Shown here one piece after another: positions 7,235 through 16,031 of a stretch of DNA of 64,000 nt. The DNA is taken from assembly GCA_017541265.1 (NCBI GenBank), contig JAFXZK010000100.1, positions 1-64,000 on the forward strand. Direction: 5' to 3'. The notes below the pieces were generated by a model that saw nothing but the letters and a program-made list of their open reading frames with translations, was not told the origin of the DNA and made no database searches. Positions within the stretch are counted from its first letter, which is position 1, and each line of letters starts with the position of its first letter. Source of the stretch: Bacteroidaceae bacterium. Its GTDB lineage: Bacteria; Bacteroidota; Bacteroidia; Bacteroidales; Bacteroidaceae. The translations under genes were made by a program, and so were the position numbers.

Positions 7235-9537
7235 TATTTCTTCTTCTTTCCCTTAGTAGTAGGCTTGTACTCCTTGCTGAAGGAATAGGGCGCAGCCTCG
7301 GCGCTTGTGCCGCGCTGGCGGTTGGGCTGTGATTGCATGGTGTAGTCCATCTTCATGCCTGTCAAGAGGTCGGTATGCTTGACGTAGTTGACGTTATGCT
7401 CCGCGCCGTTCACCTTGAGTGAGCCAACGTAACGGTTCGTGTCGCTCTGCTGCGGGGCGCTGATGACAACGTCCTTGCCGTTCTCGAGGTGCAGCGTCAT
7501 CTTCTTGAAGTAAGGCGCACCAAGCACATACTCGCCGCTGCCGGGGCAGACGGGATAGAAGCCCATCGCCGTGAAGATGTACCAAGCGGAGGTCTGACCG
7601 TTGTCTTCGTCGCCGCAATAGCCGTCGGCATGGGCGTTGTACATGCGGTTCATGGTCTCGCGCAGCCAGTACTGGCTCTTCCAGGGCTGTCCGCTGTAGG
7701 CATACATATATATCATGTGCTGGATGGGCTGGTTGCCGTGCGCGTAGTTGCCCATGTTCATAATCTGCATCTCACGTATCTCGTGGATGACGCCGCCATA
7801 GTAGCTGTCGTCGAAGATGGGAGGCAGGATGAACACGCTGTCAAGCATCTGGTTGAAGACATCGTTGCCGCCCATGAGGTCGATAAGTCCCTGCGGGTCG
7901 TGGAACACGCTCCATGAGTAGTGCCAGCTGTTGCCCTCGGTGAAGGCATCGCCCCACTTGAAGGGGTTGAAGTTCGGTGCCCATTCGCCGTTGGCCAACT
8001 TGCCGCGCATCAGGTTATGACTCTTGTCGAAGAGGTTCTTGTAGTTCATGGCGTGCTCGGCATACACCTTGATTTCCTTCTCGGGCTTGCCAAGTGCCTG
8101 ACCGAGCTTGTAGATGCTCCAGTCGTCGAATGCATACTCCAAGGTGCGGGCTGCGCTCTCGTTGATGCTGTCATAGGGAACATAGCCAAGCTTGTTGTAC
8201 GTCTGCCATTGCTTGCGACCGCTCGTAGTACGGGGCAGGTCGGCGTTGGCACCATGCTTGACTGCTTCCCAAAGGGCGTCGATGTCGTAACCGCGAATAC
8301 CCTTGAGGTAGGCATCAGCCACTACAGAAGCCGAGTTGTTGCCCACCATACAGGCACGATGTCCGGGCGCACTCCATTCGGGCAGGAAGCCACTCTCTTT
8401 GTAGGCATTCGCCCAACCTTCCTGCATCTTCTGGCTCATGCTTGGGTACATGAGGTTGACCAAGGGGAAGAGGGCGCGGAAGGTGTCCCAGAAGCCTGTG
8501 TCGGCAAAGAGATAGCCGGGCAGCACCTGGCCGTTGTACGGGCTGTAGTGTACCACCTCGCCCTTTGCGTTAATCTCATAGAAGCTGCGAGGGAAGAGTG
8601 TGCTGCGGTAGAGGCAGCTGTAGAAGGTGCGCAGACGGTCAACGTCGCTGTTGTCGTCCACGTCAATGACGCTCAACACCTTGTTCCATTCCTGACGTCC
8701 AGCCTCTGCAATCTCTTCGAGACTCTTGCTGCCAAGTTCCTTGAGGTTCTGCTCTGCCTGCTCGATGCTGATGAACGAGCTGGCAACGCGGACGTTGATT
8801 TGTTCGCCGCGCTTTGCTGTCTGGAAGCCCACAGCAGCTGCCGCGTGCTTGCTCTGCATCTCAAGGTTCTTGCTCTCCCTGCCCTCGTCGGCTGTCGAGG
8901 TGTAGGTGAAGGGACGGTCGAACTGCAGCACAAAATAGTTCTTGAAGCCCTCGGGCACACCGCCGCTGTTGCGCGTGGTGTAGCCTACCACCTTGTTCTC
9001 GCCGGGGATGACCTTGACATATGAGCCACGGTCAAAGGCATCGACGATAACAAAGTTCTTGCCCTCGGGCATCGTGAAGCGGAAGATGGCGGCACGACTT
9101 GTCGGTGCTATCTCGGTCGTGATGTCGTAGTCGGCAAGATATACCTTATAATAATATGGCTTGCTCACCTCTGCCTTGTGCGAGAACCAGCTGGCGCGAC
9201 GCGTCTCGTCATAAACGGGAACATCGCTTGCCTCTGGCATGATGTTGAACATGGCGTAGTCGTTCATCCAGGGGCTGGGCTGGTGCGTCTGCTTGAAGCC
9301 GCGTATCTGCTCGGCATCGTAGGTGTAGCACCATCCGTCGCCCATCTTGCCTGTCTGGGGTGTCCAGAAGTTCATGCCCCAAGGCACAGCGATGGCGGGA
9401 TAGGTATTGCCCGTGGAAAGGCTATGCGTGGAGTGTGAGCCGACAAGCGGGTTGACGTACTGCACGGGGTCGTCGATGGCTTTCATGCCTGCTGCAGCAA
9501 GCATGGCAAAGCCCAAAAAGGCTATTCTCTTCTTCAT
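7234..9537 (-). CDS. GH92 alpha-1,2-mannosidase-like exo-enzyme
   Basis: 767 residues, typical GH92 length, with a signal peptide (MKKRIAFLGFAMLAAAGMKA). The N-terminal beta-domain begins YVNPLVGSHSTHSLSTGNTYPAIAVPWGM. The catalytic acid is E534 in TEGNSWHYSW and the base Asp pair lies in GDEDNGQTSAWY. From memory of Bacteroides BT3990 (acid E533, H584/E585 for alpha-1,2 specificity, D642/D644), the spacing here is identical: H585-E586 in IHEIREM and D643/D645. That argues for alpha-1,2-mannosidase activity. GH92 enzymes are calcium-dependent inverting exo-mannosidases. It lies 37 bases after the DUF1080 gene and overlaps the GH76 gene by one base. Confidence 0.9.
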   Translation of the reverse strand: MKKRIAFLGFAMLAAAGMKAIDDPVQYVNPLVGSHSTHSLSTGNTYPAIAVPWGMNFWTPQTGKMGDGWCYTYDAEQIRGFKQTHQPSPWMNDYAMFNIMPEASDVPVYDETRRASWFSHKAEVSKPYYYKVYLADYDITTEIAPTSRAAIFRFTMPEGKNFVIVDAFDRGSYVKVIPGENKVVGYTTRNSGGVPEGFKNYFVLQFDRPFTYTSTADEGRESKNLEMQSKHAAAAVGFQTAKRGEQINVRVASSFISIEQAEQNLKELGSKSLEEIAEAGRQEWNKVLSVIDVDDNSDVDRLRTFYSCLYRSTLFPRSFYEINAKGEVVHYSPYNGQVLPGYLFADTGFWDTFRALFPLVNLMYPSMSQKMQEGWANAYKESGFLPEWSAPGHRACMVGNNSASVVADAYLKGIRGYDIDALWEAVKHGANADLPRTTSGRKQWQTYNKLGYVPYDSINESAARTLEYAFDDWSIYKLGQALGKPEKEIKVYAEHAMNYKNLFDKSHNLMRGKLANGEWAPNFNPFKWGDAFTEGNSWHYSWSVFHDPQGLIDLMGGNDVFNQMLDSVFILPPIFDDSYYGGVIHEIREMQIMNMGNYAHGNQPIQHMIYMYAYSGQPWKSQYWLRETMNRMYNAHADGYCGDEDNGQTSAWYIFTAMGFYPVCPGSGEYVLGAPYFKKMTLHLENGKDVVISAPQQSDTNRYVGSLKVNGAEHNVNYVKHTDLLTGMKMDYTMQSQPNRQRGTSAEAAPYSFSKEYKPTTKGKKKK

Positions 9538-9540
9538 TAA

Positions 9541-9571
9541 ACTATGAACTATGAATTATGAACTATGAACT
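9541..9571. repeat. Family B word repeats (ACTATGAATTATGAAC)
   Basis: Three to four iterations of ACTATGAACT/ATGAATTATG fill the 37-base gap between the DUF1080 and GH92 genes. Same word family as at 4261 and 52250. Confidence 0.8.
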
Positions 9572-9574
9572 TCT

Positions 9575-10336
9575 TTAGAGTTCTTTAATCTTCACGTTCT
9601 TGAACCAAACCTCGTTGCCGTGGTCTTGCAGGAGGATGCGTCCGTCGCGGTTGCCGAAGTTAGGCCAGTTCTTGTACTTGCTATAAGCCACGAGTGCGTT
9701 CCACTCCTGGTTGTTGCGCTCATACTCCAGCATCTTCACACCGTTGAGCCAATGCTCCACATGGTTGCCCTGCACAACGATTGTGGCGGTGTTCCAAGTG
9801 GTGATGTCGAAGGGCTTCTGCTCGGGGGCCGGGATGAGGTCGTAGAGGGAGGCGAGCTTGCGATTACCCTTCACGCCAAGCTTGGCATCGGGGTGACGCA
9901 GGTCGTCGAGTATCTGGAACTCGCAGCCGATGGCACTGCCTTCGCCCATGTTCATGTCGGGGTCGACGAAGTATTTGATGCCGCTGTTCGCGCCTTCGGT
10001 AATCTTGAAGTCCACCTTGAGAATGAAGTTATGGTAGGCCTTGTCGGTGACGATGTCGCCGCCGTTGCCGCTCTCAGCGCCATTGGCAGCCTCAACTTTA
10101 AGCACGCCGTCCTCTATTCTCCATCCCTTCTCGGGGAAGGTTTGCAGCTTGGCACCGCGCCAGCCATTCGTTGTCTTTCCGTCCCAGAGGAGCTTCCAGC
10201 CCTCGCGCTGTTCCTGCTCGGTGAGCACATTGTCGGTTGTGGGGACGGGAGCCGGCTGCTGGGCTACTGTTTTCTTTACTTTTGCAGATGCAGGCAGCAC
10301 AGCCAGCATTGCCATTGCGAATACAATCTTTTTCAT
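9575..10336 (-). CDS. DUF1080 (3-keto-disaccharide hydrolase-like) secreted protein
   Basis: 253 residues with a signal peptide ([18 protein letters not shown]). The core is the concanavalin-like PF06439 fold: [15 protein letters not shown] near residue 48, [21 protein letters not shown] near 108, EFQILDD near 138, and closing [22 protein letters not shown]. Members act on 3-keto-glycosides made by Gfo/Idh/MocA oxidoreductases, releasing the aglycone or sugar by elimination and hydration instead of direct hydrolysis. The gene directly upstream is such an oxidoreductase, which supports this reading. Export to the periplasm is predicted from the signal peptide. Confidence 0.8.
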   Translation of the reverse strand: MKKIVFAMAMLAVLPASAKVKKTVAQQPAPVPTTDNVLTEQEQREGWKLLWDGKTTNGWRGAKLQTFPEKGWRIEDGVLKVEAANGAESGNGGDIVTDKAYHNFILKVDFKITEGANSGIKYFVDPDMNMGEGSAIGCEFQILDDLRHPDAKLGVKGNRKLASLYDLIPAPEQKPFDITTWNTATIVVQGNHVEHWLNGVKMLEYERNNQEWNALVAYSKYKNWPNFGNRDGRILLQDHGNEVWFKNVKIKEL

Positions 10337-10357
10337 TGCTTTATAATTCTTGTTTTT

Positions 10358-10433
10358 CGTTATAACGTAATAACGTTATTCCGTTATGTTGGTGTTTTCG
10401 TTATCCCGTTATGACGTTATAACGGGATAACGA
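10358..10433. repeat. Family D repeats (CGTTATAACG words) with a 15-bp stem
   Basis: Repeated CGTTATAACG/CGTTATTCCG words. Positions 10398-10412 and 10419-10433 are perfect 15-base inverted arms (TCGTTATCCCGTTAT and complement) with a 6-base loop. It sits between the Gfo and DUF1080 genes of the same operon, where such a stem could act as an mRNA processing or stability element. Recurs at 20020, 28398 and 53979. Confidence 0.85.
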
Positions 10434-10445
10434 CAAAAGGGTTGT

Positions 10446-11873
10446 TTAATCCAGGTTATAGAACTCTTCCCATCCTCTGCGCGGGGGCATTCCGCTGAGC
10501 ATGGCGTTTGCGAACTCGTTGTTGGTGAACTTCTTGGTGCGCGGGTCGAAGAAGAGCTGGGTGTTCAGGCGCTGGGCAATGACACCGAGGCAGAAGACCT
10601 GACACAGCACGCCGGCAATCTGGAAGGGCGAACGTGTCTTCTCCTCGCCCTTGCAGGCACGCAGGAAGTTGACGTAGTGGTTGCTGGGACTCTTGGGTAC
10701 TTCGGGCAGCTTGCCTTCCATCTCCTTGGCCTTCTCCGCGGGAATGATTTCGAGCGTGCTGCCGTGGCTGGCACCCTTGAAGGTGAGGTCGCGACCATAG
10801 ATAATCTTGCCCGGGTTGAGCTTCAGCTTGGTGTATTCGCCCTGACCGCTGGCGGGGATGCCGTCGGCCAGCTTGCTCTCGCCGTAGCCTTCGGGCAGAG
10901 GCGGCTGGTTGTCCGTGCCGTCGTACCAATACACATCGCAGGGAGGCATATTGCCACGAGCACCGAAGCGGAACAGGATGGTGCTGCTGAAGGGATAGAA
11001 AAACTCGTTGTGGTTCTTGGCATACTGCATATCAATCTCGTAGGGCAGGCCGAGGTTGAGGAACTCGTGAACCGTGTCGAGCAGGTGTGCGCCCCAGTCG
11101 CCGAGTGCACCCATGCCGAAGTCGTACCAGCTGCGCCAGTCGCCCTGATGGTAGAGCTTGCTGAAGTTGTGGTAGCGAATGCCGCCGTGCCAGGTATCAT
11201 AGTCCATGCCTTCGGGGATGGGATCGCCCTCGGGCATCTTCGTCATGTTCCAGTCGTACTTGTGCCAGCGGCGGTCGTTGTTCATGTGAGCCACAACCTT
11301 CGTCACGTCCTTGATGATGCCGGCATCCTGCCAAGCCTTGAACTGGAAGTAGTTGGCTTCGGAGTGACCCTGATTGCCCACCTGAGTGGCAAGTTCGGGG
11401 TGGCGGTTTGCCATCTCGATGAGTATCTCGCCCTCCTGGAAGGTGCGGATGAGGGGCTTCTCGCAATAGACGTGCTTGCCGTGCTTCATGGCTGCCATGC
11501 AAACAAAGAAGTGCGTATGGTCGGGCACACTGACAGCCACGGCGTCGAAGTGGTCGCTGTATTCGTCGAAGAGCTTGCGGAAGTCGGTGAACCGCTTTGC
11601 GTCGGGGTACATCTTCAACGCCTTCTCGCACTGCTTGCCCTGCAGGTCAACGTCGCAAAGCGCCACGACATCCACCATGTTCGTCCTGGCGAACTCGTCG
11701 ATGTTCTGCTGACCGCGATTGCCGATGCCGATGTAGGCAATCCTTACTTTCTCACTCTTGGGAGCTGGAGCGGGCTGAACCTTCTTCTTTGCAGCCAGCA
11801 GCTCACCGGGAGCCAAAGCCATGCCGGCAGTGGCAAGCCCCATTCCTTTCAGAAAACTTCTTCTTGTTGACAT
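10446..11873 (-). CDS. Tat-exported Gfo/Idh/MocA family oxidoreductase
   Basis: 475 residues. The N-terminus MSTRRSFLKGMGLATAGMALAPGELLA is a twin-arginine signal. The Rossmann motif IAYIGIGNRGQQNIDEF is near residue 45, the family EKP motif is in HVYCEKPLIRTF near 133, and GDWGAHLLDTVHEF near 260 carries the catalytic-region His. Such enzymes use tightly bound NAD(H) to oxidise or reduce sugar carbons. Paired with DUF1080, a C3-oxidation step of glycoside breakdown is the best guess. First gene of the minus-strand unit that continues to DUF1080, GH92 and GH76, with a near-consensus promoter at 11898-11928. Confidence 0.9.
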   Translation of the reverse strand: MSTRRSFLKGMGLATAGMALAPGELLAAKKKVQPAPAPKSEKVRIAYIGIGNRGQQNIDEFARTNMVDVVALCDVDLQGKQCEKALKMYPDAKRFTDFRKLFDEYSDHFDAVAVSVPDHTHFFVCMAAMKHGKHVYCEKPLIRTFQEGEILIEMANRHPELATQVGNQGHSEANYFQFKAWQDAGIIKDVTKVVAHMNNDRRWHKYDWNMTKMPEGDPIPEGMDYDTWHGGIRYHNFSKLYHQGDWRSWYDFGMGALGDWGAHLLDTVHEFLNLGLPYEIDMQYAKNHNEFFYPFSSTILFRFGARGNMPPCDVYWYDGTDNQPPLPEGYGESKLADGIPASGQGEYTKLKLNPGKIIYGRDLTFKGASHGSTLEIIPAEKAKEMEGKLPEVPKSPSNHYVNFLRACKGEEKTRSPFQIAGVLCQVFCLGVIAQRLNTQLFFDPRTKKFTNNEFANAMLSGMPPRRGWEEFYNLD

Positions 11874-11897
11874 AATAGTTTTATTATAATTCGCCTA

Positions 11898-11928
11898 CAA
11901 AGTTAGCAAAAATAATCCTATAGACAAA
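11898..11928 (-). promoter_or_regulatory. Bacteroidetes promoter for the oxidoreductase-mannosidase operon
   Basis: On the minus strand, TTTG (11928-11925), exactly 19 bases, then TAACTTTG (11905-11898). This matches the -33 TTTG / N19 / -7 TAnnTTTG consensus. It lies 25 bases before the ATG at 11873. Confidence 0.85.
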
Positions 11929-11985
11929 CAATTTGAAGTTAAAAAATAAGCAATACCGATGTTTTTATGATTTTCTATCTTTGTA

Positions 11986-12046
11986 ATTTACTATTTGACA
12001 ATTTACAATTTACAATTTATTTACAATTTTACCATTTAGTCATTTG
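11986..12046. repeat. Family H word repeats (ACAATTTACAATTT)
   Basis: Repeated TTTACAATTTACAATTT words in the gap 11929-12118, with related words TTGTAAATTGTACATT at 12100-12118. No gene was found in the gap. A plus-strand TATCTTTG box at 11976-11983 has no plus-strand gene after it. Confidence 0.75.
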
Positions 12047-12118
12047 TTTCGCTTGAACTAAATAGCACATGAACTCCATTGTCTATAAATTGTTCTTTGT
12101 ACATTTGTAAATTGTACA

Positions 12119-12373
12119 TTATTCGAGAATCTTCTTGCCGTTCACAATGTTGACGCCCTTCTGCATCTTCTGGAGGCGCTGGCCTGCGAGATTGTAAATT
12201 GCTTCGGACTGGTCTGACAAGTCTGACCTGTCAGACATGTCGGACAAGCCAGTTGCATCATCGAAGATGACATCGAATGCCTTAACCTCCGAGCCGGCCT
12301 CTGTCTCGATGTGGCTGCGGAAGCCGGTCACGTTCGTGCCATTGTACAGCTTGAACGTCGGACCGACCTGCAA
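12119..12373 (-). pseudogene. Orphan sorting-tail fragment of a secreted protein
   Basis: An 84-residue open frame that is only the end of a secreted protein: a short beta-like stretch (FKLYNGTNVTGFRSHIETEAG), a repeat-derived linker (LSDMSDRSDLSDQS, from a TCTGACCTGTCAGAC-type word repeat at 12206-12249), then the sorting tail AIYNLAGQRLQKMQKG and NGKKILE. There is no signal peptide, and the upstream DNA holds only a terminator and repeats. It is best read as the remnant of a deleted large gene. The tail closely resembles that of the intact gene at 12764-15562, so a duplication followed by internal deletion is plausible. Confidence 0.65.
12206..12249. repeat. Family L word repeats (GTCTGACAAGTCTGACC), in frame
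   Basis: Iterated TCTGAC/GTCAGA words including the palindrome GTCTGACCTGTCAGAC. They encode the SDMSDRSDLSDQS linker directly before the sorting tail of the fragment gene. Confidence 0.8.
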
Positions 12374-12437
12374 AAGAAAGCAGGCTCGACAAAGTCAATT
12401 AAGAGTGAAGAATGAAGAATTTTTTGCTTTCCCGAAG

Positions 12438-12478
12438 AAAAAGCCTGGAGCCAAGGGACGCGCCCCTGCCTCCAGGCT
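12438..12478 (-). terminator. Rho-independent terminator after the small protein gene
   Basis: Arms AGCCTGGAG (12442-12450) and CTCCAGGCT (12470-12478) enclose a nested GGG/CCC stem. On the minus strand the stem is followed by a T-run (complement of AAAAA at 12438-12442). It closes the transcript of the 57-residue gene. Confidence 0.75.
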
Positions 12479-12549
12479 ATGCAGGATTAAAGATTAAAGG
12501 ACAAAAACTTTTTAACTCTTTAACCTTTTAACTTTTTCACCTTTTAAGA

Positions 12550-12723
12550 TCACCATTCCTCGTCCCAGACGTTCTTGTCGCTGACGGAGGAGTTGCTGAC
12601 GCCTACATCTTCCTTTACCCAGCCACCATCTAAGGCATAATTCTCGGACGTGGTGAGAAGTAAACTTTTGTTGATTTGTAACTCTACGATAAGTGCCAGA
12701 GGGCTTTGATATGTCTTTTTCAT
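12550..12723 (-). CDS. Small hypothetical protein, 57 residues
   Basis: ATG 12723 to TGA 12550. The product begins MKKTYQSPLALIVELQ and ends in an acidic, Trp-rich tail (VSDKNVWDEEW). It resembles in layout the short MKKxYxxPxxxxxxLxxxxxLL proteins common in Prevotella and Bacteroides, which usually follow large secreted proteins or peptide-export genes; that likeness is from memory. There is no signal peptide and no membrane segment. It lies 40 bases downstream of the 932-residue secreted protein gene, with family B/C words before and after and a terminator downstream, so the two genes probably share a transcript. Function unknown. Confidence 0.6.
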   Translation of the reverse strand: MKKTYQSPLALIVELQINKSLLLTTSENYALDGGWVKEDVGVSNSSVSDKNVWDEEW

Positions 12724-12763
12724 TATCTAATGCAATTAAGAGTTAATAATTAAGAAAGAAGAA

Positions 12764-15562
12764 TTAGCGAAGAATTTTCTTTCCGTTCACGATGTTGATG
12801 CCCTTCTGCATCTTGCTGATGCGCTGACCAGCGAGGTTGTAGATGGGTTGACCATTGACCATTGAAGATTGACCATTGACCATTTCAATAGCGGTTGCAT
12901 CGTCATCGAAGTTGAGGACATAGCCCTTGACGCCACTGCCACTGCCAGCAATATAAGCACGGTTAGCACCGAGATTTTCACTGTTCCAGTGGTAGAAGCC
13001 CACCTTGCTGCCATCTGTACCAAGAACATAGTTGGTGTTGCCATCGAAGTCGGCGATTGCGGTGTAGGTTCCGGTCAAATCTGTATTTGTGAGAGGTGAA
13101 GTAGCATACTCTGTTCCAGAGATTGTCAGAGTGGCAGCAGCTGAAGAAGTTCCCTCCAACAGAACGGGCGTACCAGCAGAAACAGCTCCAACAACTTCAG
13201 TAGGAGTAAGTACATTGCCACTCTTTTCCAGTGTATAAGCAGTTGCGCCGCTTACAGTATAGCTGAAAGGAGCACAGAAGGTAGCATAGTATTTGCCTGC
13301 GCCATCGCTGTGCATAGCAACAGTCACGCTTGTTGCTTCCTCAAATGTCCAGTAAGCAGCGGTATTGTCATCTGTATTGCTACCCATTGCAATGGATTGA
13401 ACATTAGATTCTGACACACAATGATAGTCTGTTGCAGTTGCACCGTTACCAATTGTAACCTTACCAGGTGACACTTTATCTTCTTCCACAGGAATCTTCA
13501 AGTACGTTGTCTTATCATTTGATGTGAGAGTGGAGGCACTGCTGTTGCTGTTAGCAAAGACATTCATACCCTGCATTTTCATCGTATAAGTTCCATTACT
13601 TCCATTGAGATATACGATTGTACTTGCGCTAGTGCCTGTAGCATCAACAGTAAGTTGGGAAGCACTTTCAGCCTTCATGTACTTGTTGGCGCTGACACTC
13701 TTTACACGATAGTAGCCAGTTGCAGGCCAACTAATCTTACTATTAAGCGAAGATACAAGTGACGCGTATTCACTCAATGTGATCTTGCTGTCGCTATTAG
13801 CTGTCGTATATTCCCCAGAAAGGGTTTCTGCATCAGAGCTTGAAATCTTGAAATAACCTGTTCCTGCATTATCAATGAAAGGCTCGATATTATTTGTATA
13901 GAGGACACTGAAATCCACATCGTCAATATGAGTGTACTGCAAAGGTGTAATACCACTGAAAAATCTAAGAGAAGAAGCACCACCTCCATGATCATTCCAG
14001 AATCTGTTAGCATTATTTGTTCCTGCACATTCAAATCCTATGTATGAATCCTGTAACTTCATATACCACTTTGATGTATTCGCATTATCCATATATGGAG
14101 CTACGCCATTTCCAAACCCGCTTGCATACATTGTGTATCCTTCTGCGGCTTTATTATATATTGTGAATCCATCAATAGGATTTCCCGTGAAAGCCCAGAA
14201 ATAGCCATCTGAACCATCAAATGCACTCTGTGCCTTGAATGGGTAGGGGGCTGTACCGTTATAATACAAATCATAGTATGCGCTATTGGAGTATGCAGCC
14301 AGACGATACCAACTGAGCTCAGACGAGCTCGCTGAAATTAGGCTTGATTTACTGAAAGTGTAATCAACATAAACGGTTTGTGCACTGGCTGGAGCTGTTG
14401 AGATTGGATTCGAGAAGACTCCATCTGAATATGTTGTATAGCAACTAAATGTTACACCATCACGTGCCCATGCAGAGGGGGCTGAAATGGCAGAACCAGC
14501 AAACTGTTCTACTACAACATCAGATTGGCTCGTGCCTGGCATTTTGTATGTCACTTCGTATGAAGGCTTTAGATAAACAATAAATGTCGGTGCGTAACCA
14601 TTAGTACTAGTGCCAGTTCTAGTAAAAGTCGTGGATATGGCAGATAAACCAGTAACATATACATAAGTAGGATTAGAAGAATCGGTTCCTACTAAGGCGG
14701 CTCCATAACCAGAAGGTGTGATAAAACTGCCAGCAGCACTTCCATACATTCCAATAGTATACCCTGCTATGAGGTATCCAACAGGTGCAGTAAGTGTATA
14801 GGTTTGACCACCAGCAGAATGTAAGTTTGCCGTTGTGCTTATTTCCATGTTATTAGCAGTACATGTAAGTTGTAAGCCTGCAGGAGTGCTTGTTGAAGTC
14901 CATGATTTTCCCCATTGTGCCACTGATGGACCTGTAGTATTGTTTATGGATAAAGATGCATAACTTCCATCATAAGTAGGAATATCAGCCAGTGTTACAG
15001 TAAAGAATGGAATACACAATTCTGTGGTATTGTCGCTTCCACCCGTTTTTCTCACGACTGTAAATGATACTCTGTTAGATGCTGTATTACCAGAAAAAGT
15101 TACTTGAGATGCTTGAACCTCTGTCGCTGAAGCTGCACCTGCAAATTTCACGTCAAACTTACCATTTGAGCTCGTACTAATGGCCTTCATCGAGTAACTT
15201 TTGATATAATATCCACTTGGTGCAGACAAGGTTATTGTATATTCTGTTCCATAACCATCCGCTGGCTTCACAGCGAGGCAATGTAAATACGAAGTATTTG
15301 AGTACCAAGTAGGCTTTAAGATATTAGCTGTTGTGCTAATAACAAGTCCTTCCGCTCTGGAGTCGGCGTTAGTTGTAAAAGTAGAACTCCCTGTTCCGCT
15401 TACATTATAATCGCCATATTTATGTGCTGTTTGTGCTTCAGATTTGGTTTTATCTGTAATTGCTGCCAAATCTGTCTGGTCACTGATGGTGACTGTTACA
15501 TCTGCCCATGCCCCCATCGTTGTGAAGAGGGCTAAGATTAATAATAATAGTTTTTGTTTCAT
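12764..15562 (-). CDS. Large secreted protein with sorting tail, function unknown
   Basis: 932 residues with a signal peptide (MKQKLLLLILALFTTMGAWA). The body is rich in Ser, Thr, Tyr and Gly and looks beta-structured. Two similar segments (near 80-180, YTITLSAPSGYYIKSYSMKA; near 230-290, YTLTAPVGYLIAGYTIGMYG) suggest repeated beta-sandwich domains, and about 560-720 has a lectin/trefoil-like pattern (YYRVKSVSANKYMKAESAS). The end is an in-frame word repeat (MVNGQSSMVNGQ), then the tail IYNLAGQRISKMQKGINIV and NGKKILR. The DNA is visibly more AT-rich than neighbouring genes, as often seen for surface proteins. No catalytic motif was recognised; surface display through type IX secretion is inferred from the tail. 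Confidence 0.75.
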   Translation of the reverse strand: MKQKLLLLILALFTTMGAWADVTVTISDQTDLAAITDKTKSEAQTAHKYGDYNVSGTGSSTFTTNADSRAEGLVISTTANILKPTWYSNTSYLHCLAVKPADGYGTEYTITLSAPSGYYIKSYSMKAISTSSNGKFDVKFAGAASATEVQASQVTFSGNTASNRVSFTVVRKTGGSDNTTELCIPFFTVTLADIPTYDGSYASLSINNTTGPSVAQWGKSWTSTSTPAGLQLTCTANNMEISTTANLHSAGGQTYTLTAPVGYLIAGYTIGMYGSAAGSFITPSGYGAALVGTDSSNPTYVYVTGLSAISTTFTRTGTSTNGYAPTFIVYLKPSYEVTYKMPGTSQSDVVVEQFAGSAISAPSAWARDGVTFSCYTTYSDGVFSNPISTAPASAQTVYVDYTFSKSSLISASSSELSWYRLAAYSNSAYYDLYYNGTAPYPFKAQSAFDGSDGYFWAFTGNPIDGFTIYNKAAEGYTMYASGFGNGVAPYMDNANTSKWYMKLQDSYIGFECAGTNNANRFWNDHGGGASSLRFFSGITPLQYTHIDDVDFSVLYTNNIEPFIDNAGTGYFKISSSDAETLSGEYTTANSDSKITLSEYASLVSSLNSKISWPATGYYRVKSVSANKYMKAESASQLTVDATGTSASTIVYLNGSNGTYTMKMQGMNVFANSNSSASTLTSNDKTTYLKIPVEEDKVSPGKVTIGNGATATDYHCVSESNVQSIAMGSNTDDNTAAYWTFEEATSVTVAMHSDGAGKYYATFCAPFSYTVSGATAYTLEKSGNVLTPTEVVGAVSAGTPVLLEGTSSAAATLTISGTEYATSPLTNTDLTGTYTAIADFDGNTNYVLGTDGSKVGFYHWNSENLGANRAYIAGSGSGVKGYVLNFDDDATAIEMVNGQSSMVNGQPIYNLAGQRISKMQKGINIVNGKKILR
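12848..12886. repeat. In-frame word repeats (TTGACCATTGACCATTGAAG)
   Basis: Four copies of TTGACCA/GACCATTGA words in the last 45 codons of the secreted protein gene, encoding MVNGQSSMVNGQ immediately before the sorting tail. Comparable insertions precede the tails at 12206 and 61073. Confidence 0.85.
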
Positions 15563-15605
15563 GATAGATTTGATATTAAGTTAATAATTTGGTTTGTTTT
15601 TGTAA

Positions 15606-16031
15606 TTACTCTTCAAGAAAAGATTTCAAAAATTCGTTAGGTTCAAACACTGGAATTGTGCTTTCCATGAAATCCTGTTTGTCGCGGGTGATGATGAAAT
15701 CCGTAGATTCTCGTAAGGCAGAAAAGTATTGCATTGCATCCTCAAAATCTTTGAAGACAGAGACGACGGACTCATTTACCGTTTGGCTGTCAACCGTTGT
15801 AACGTGACACATCTTTATGATATGAGCGAACAGTTTCACAACCTCTTTCTGCGAAAGCTTATAATGTGCTTGCAGAAGGAAACTTGCCGTGGCAAAAGAC
15901 AGAGAGGAAACCAACAACAGACACTTCTTGCGTTTGCCAAGCTGGAAAATTAAAGCGGCTGGCTCAAAGAATGGCTCTCTGCGTGAGAGATAATCCATGA
16001 GTATGTTCGTGTCGAGGAAAACTTTTGTCAT
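15606..16031 (-). CDS. PIN-domain ribonuclease toxin
   Basis: 141 residues, a complete PIN domain. It opens with TKVFLDTNILMDYLSRRE, carrying the first catalytic Asp, has DFEDAMQYFSA near residue 97 with further acidic residues, and FIITRDKQDFMES near 112 with the last conserved Asp. Toxins of this type cleave RNA when not bound by their antitoxin. The ATG overlaps the stop of the upstream gene by 4 bases (ATGA), the standard layout of type II toxin-antitoxin pairs. The active-site residues look intact, so it should be functional. Confidence 0.85.
   Translation of the reverse strand: MTKVFLDTNILMDYLSRREPFFEPAALIFQLGKRKKCLLLVSSLSFATASFLLQAHYKLSQKEVVKLFAHIIKMCHVTTVDSQTVNESVVSVFKDFEDAMQYFSALRESTDFIITRDKQDFMESTIPVFEPNEFLKSFLEE

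Noticed and set aside
5783..11873. Complete polysaccharide utilisation locus
   Set aside because: No SusC/SusD pair or regulator is adjacent, so only an enzyme operon is claimed.
11976..11983. Plus-strand promoter box TATCTTTG
   Set aside because: No plus-strand gene follows for several kilobases; possibly chance or an antisense transcript, not supportable from sequence.
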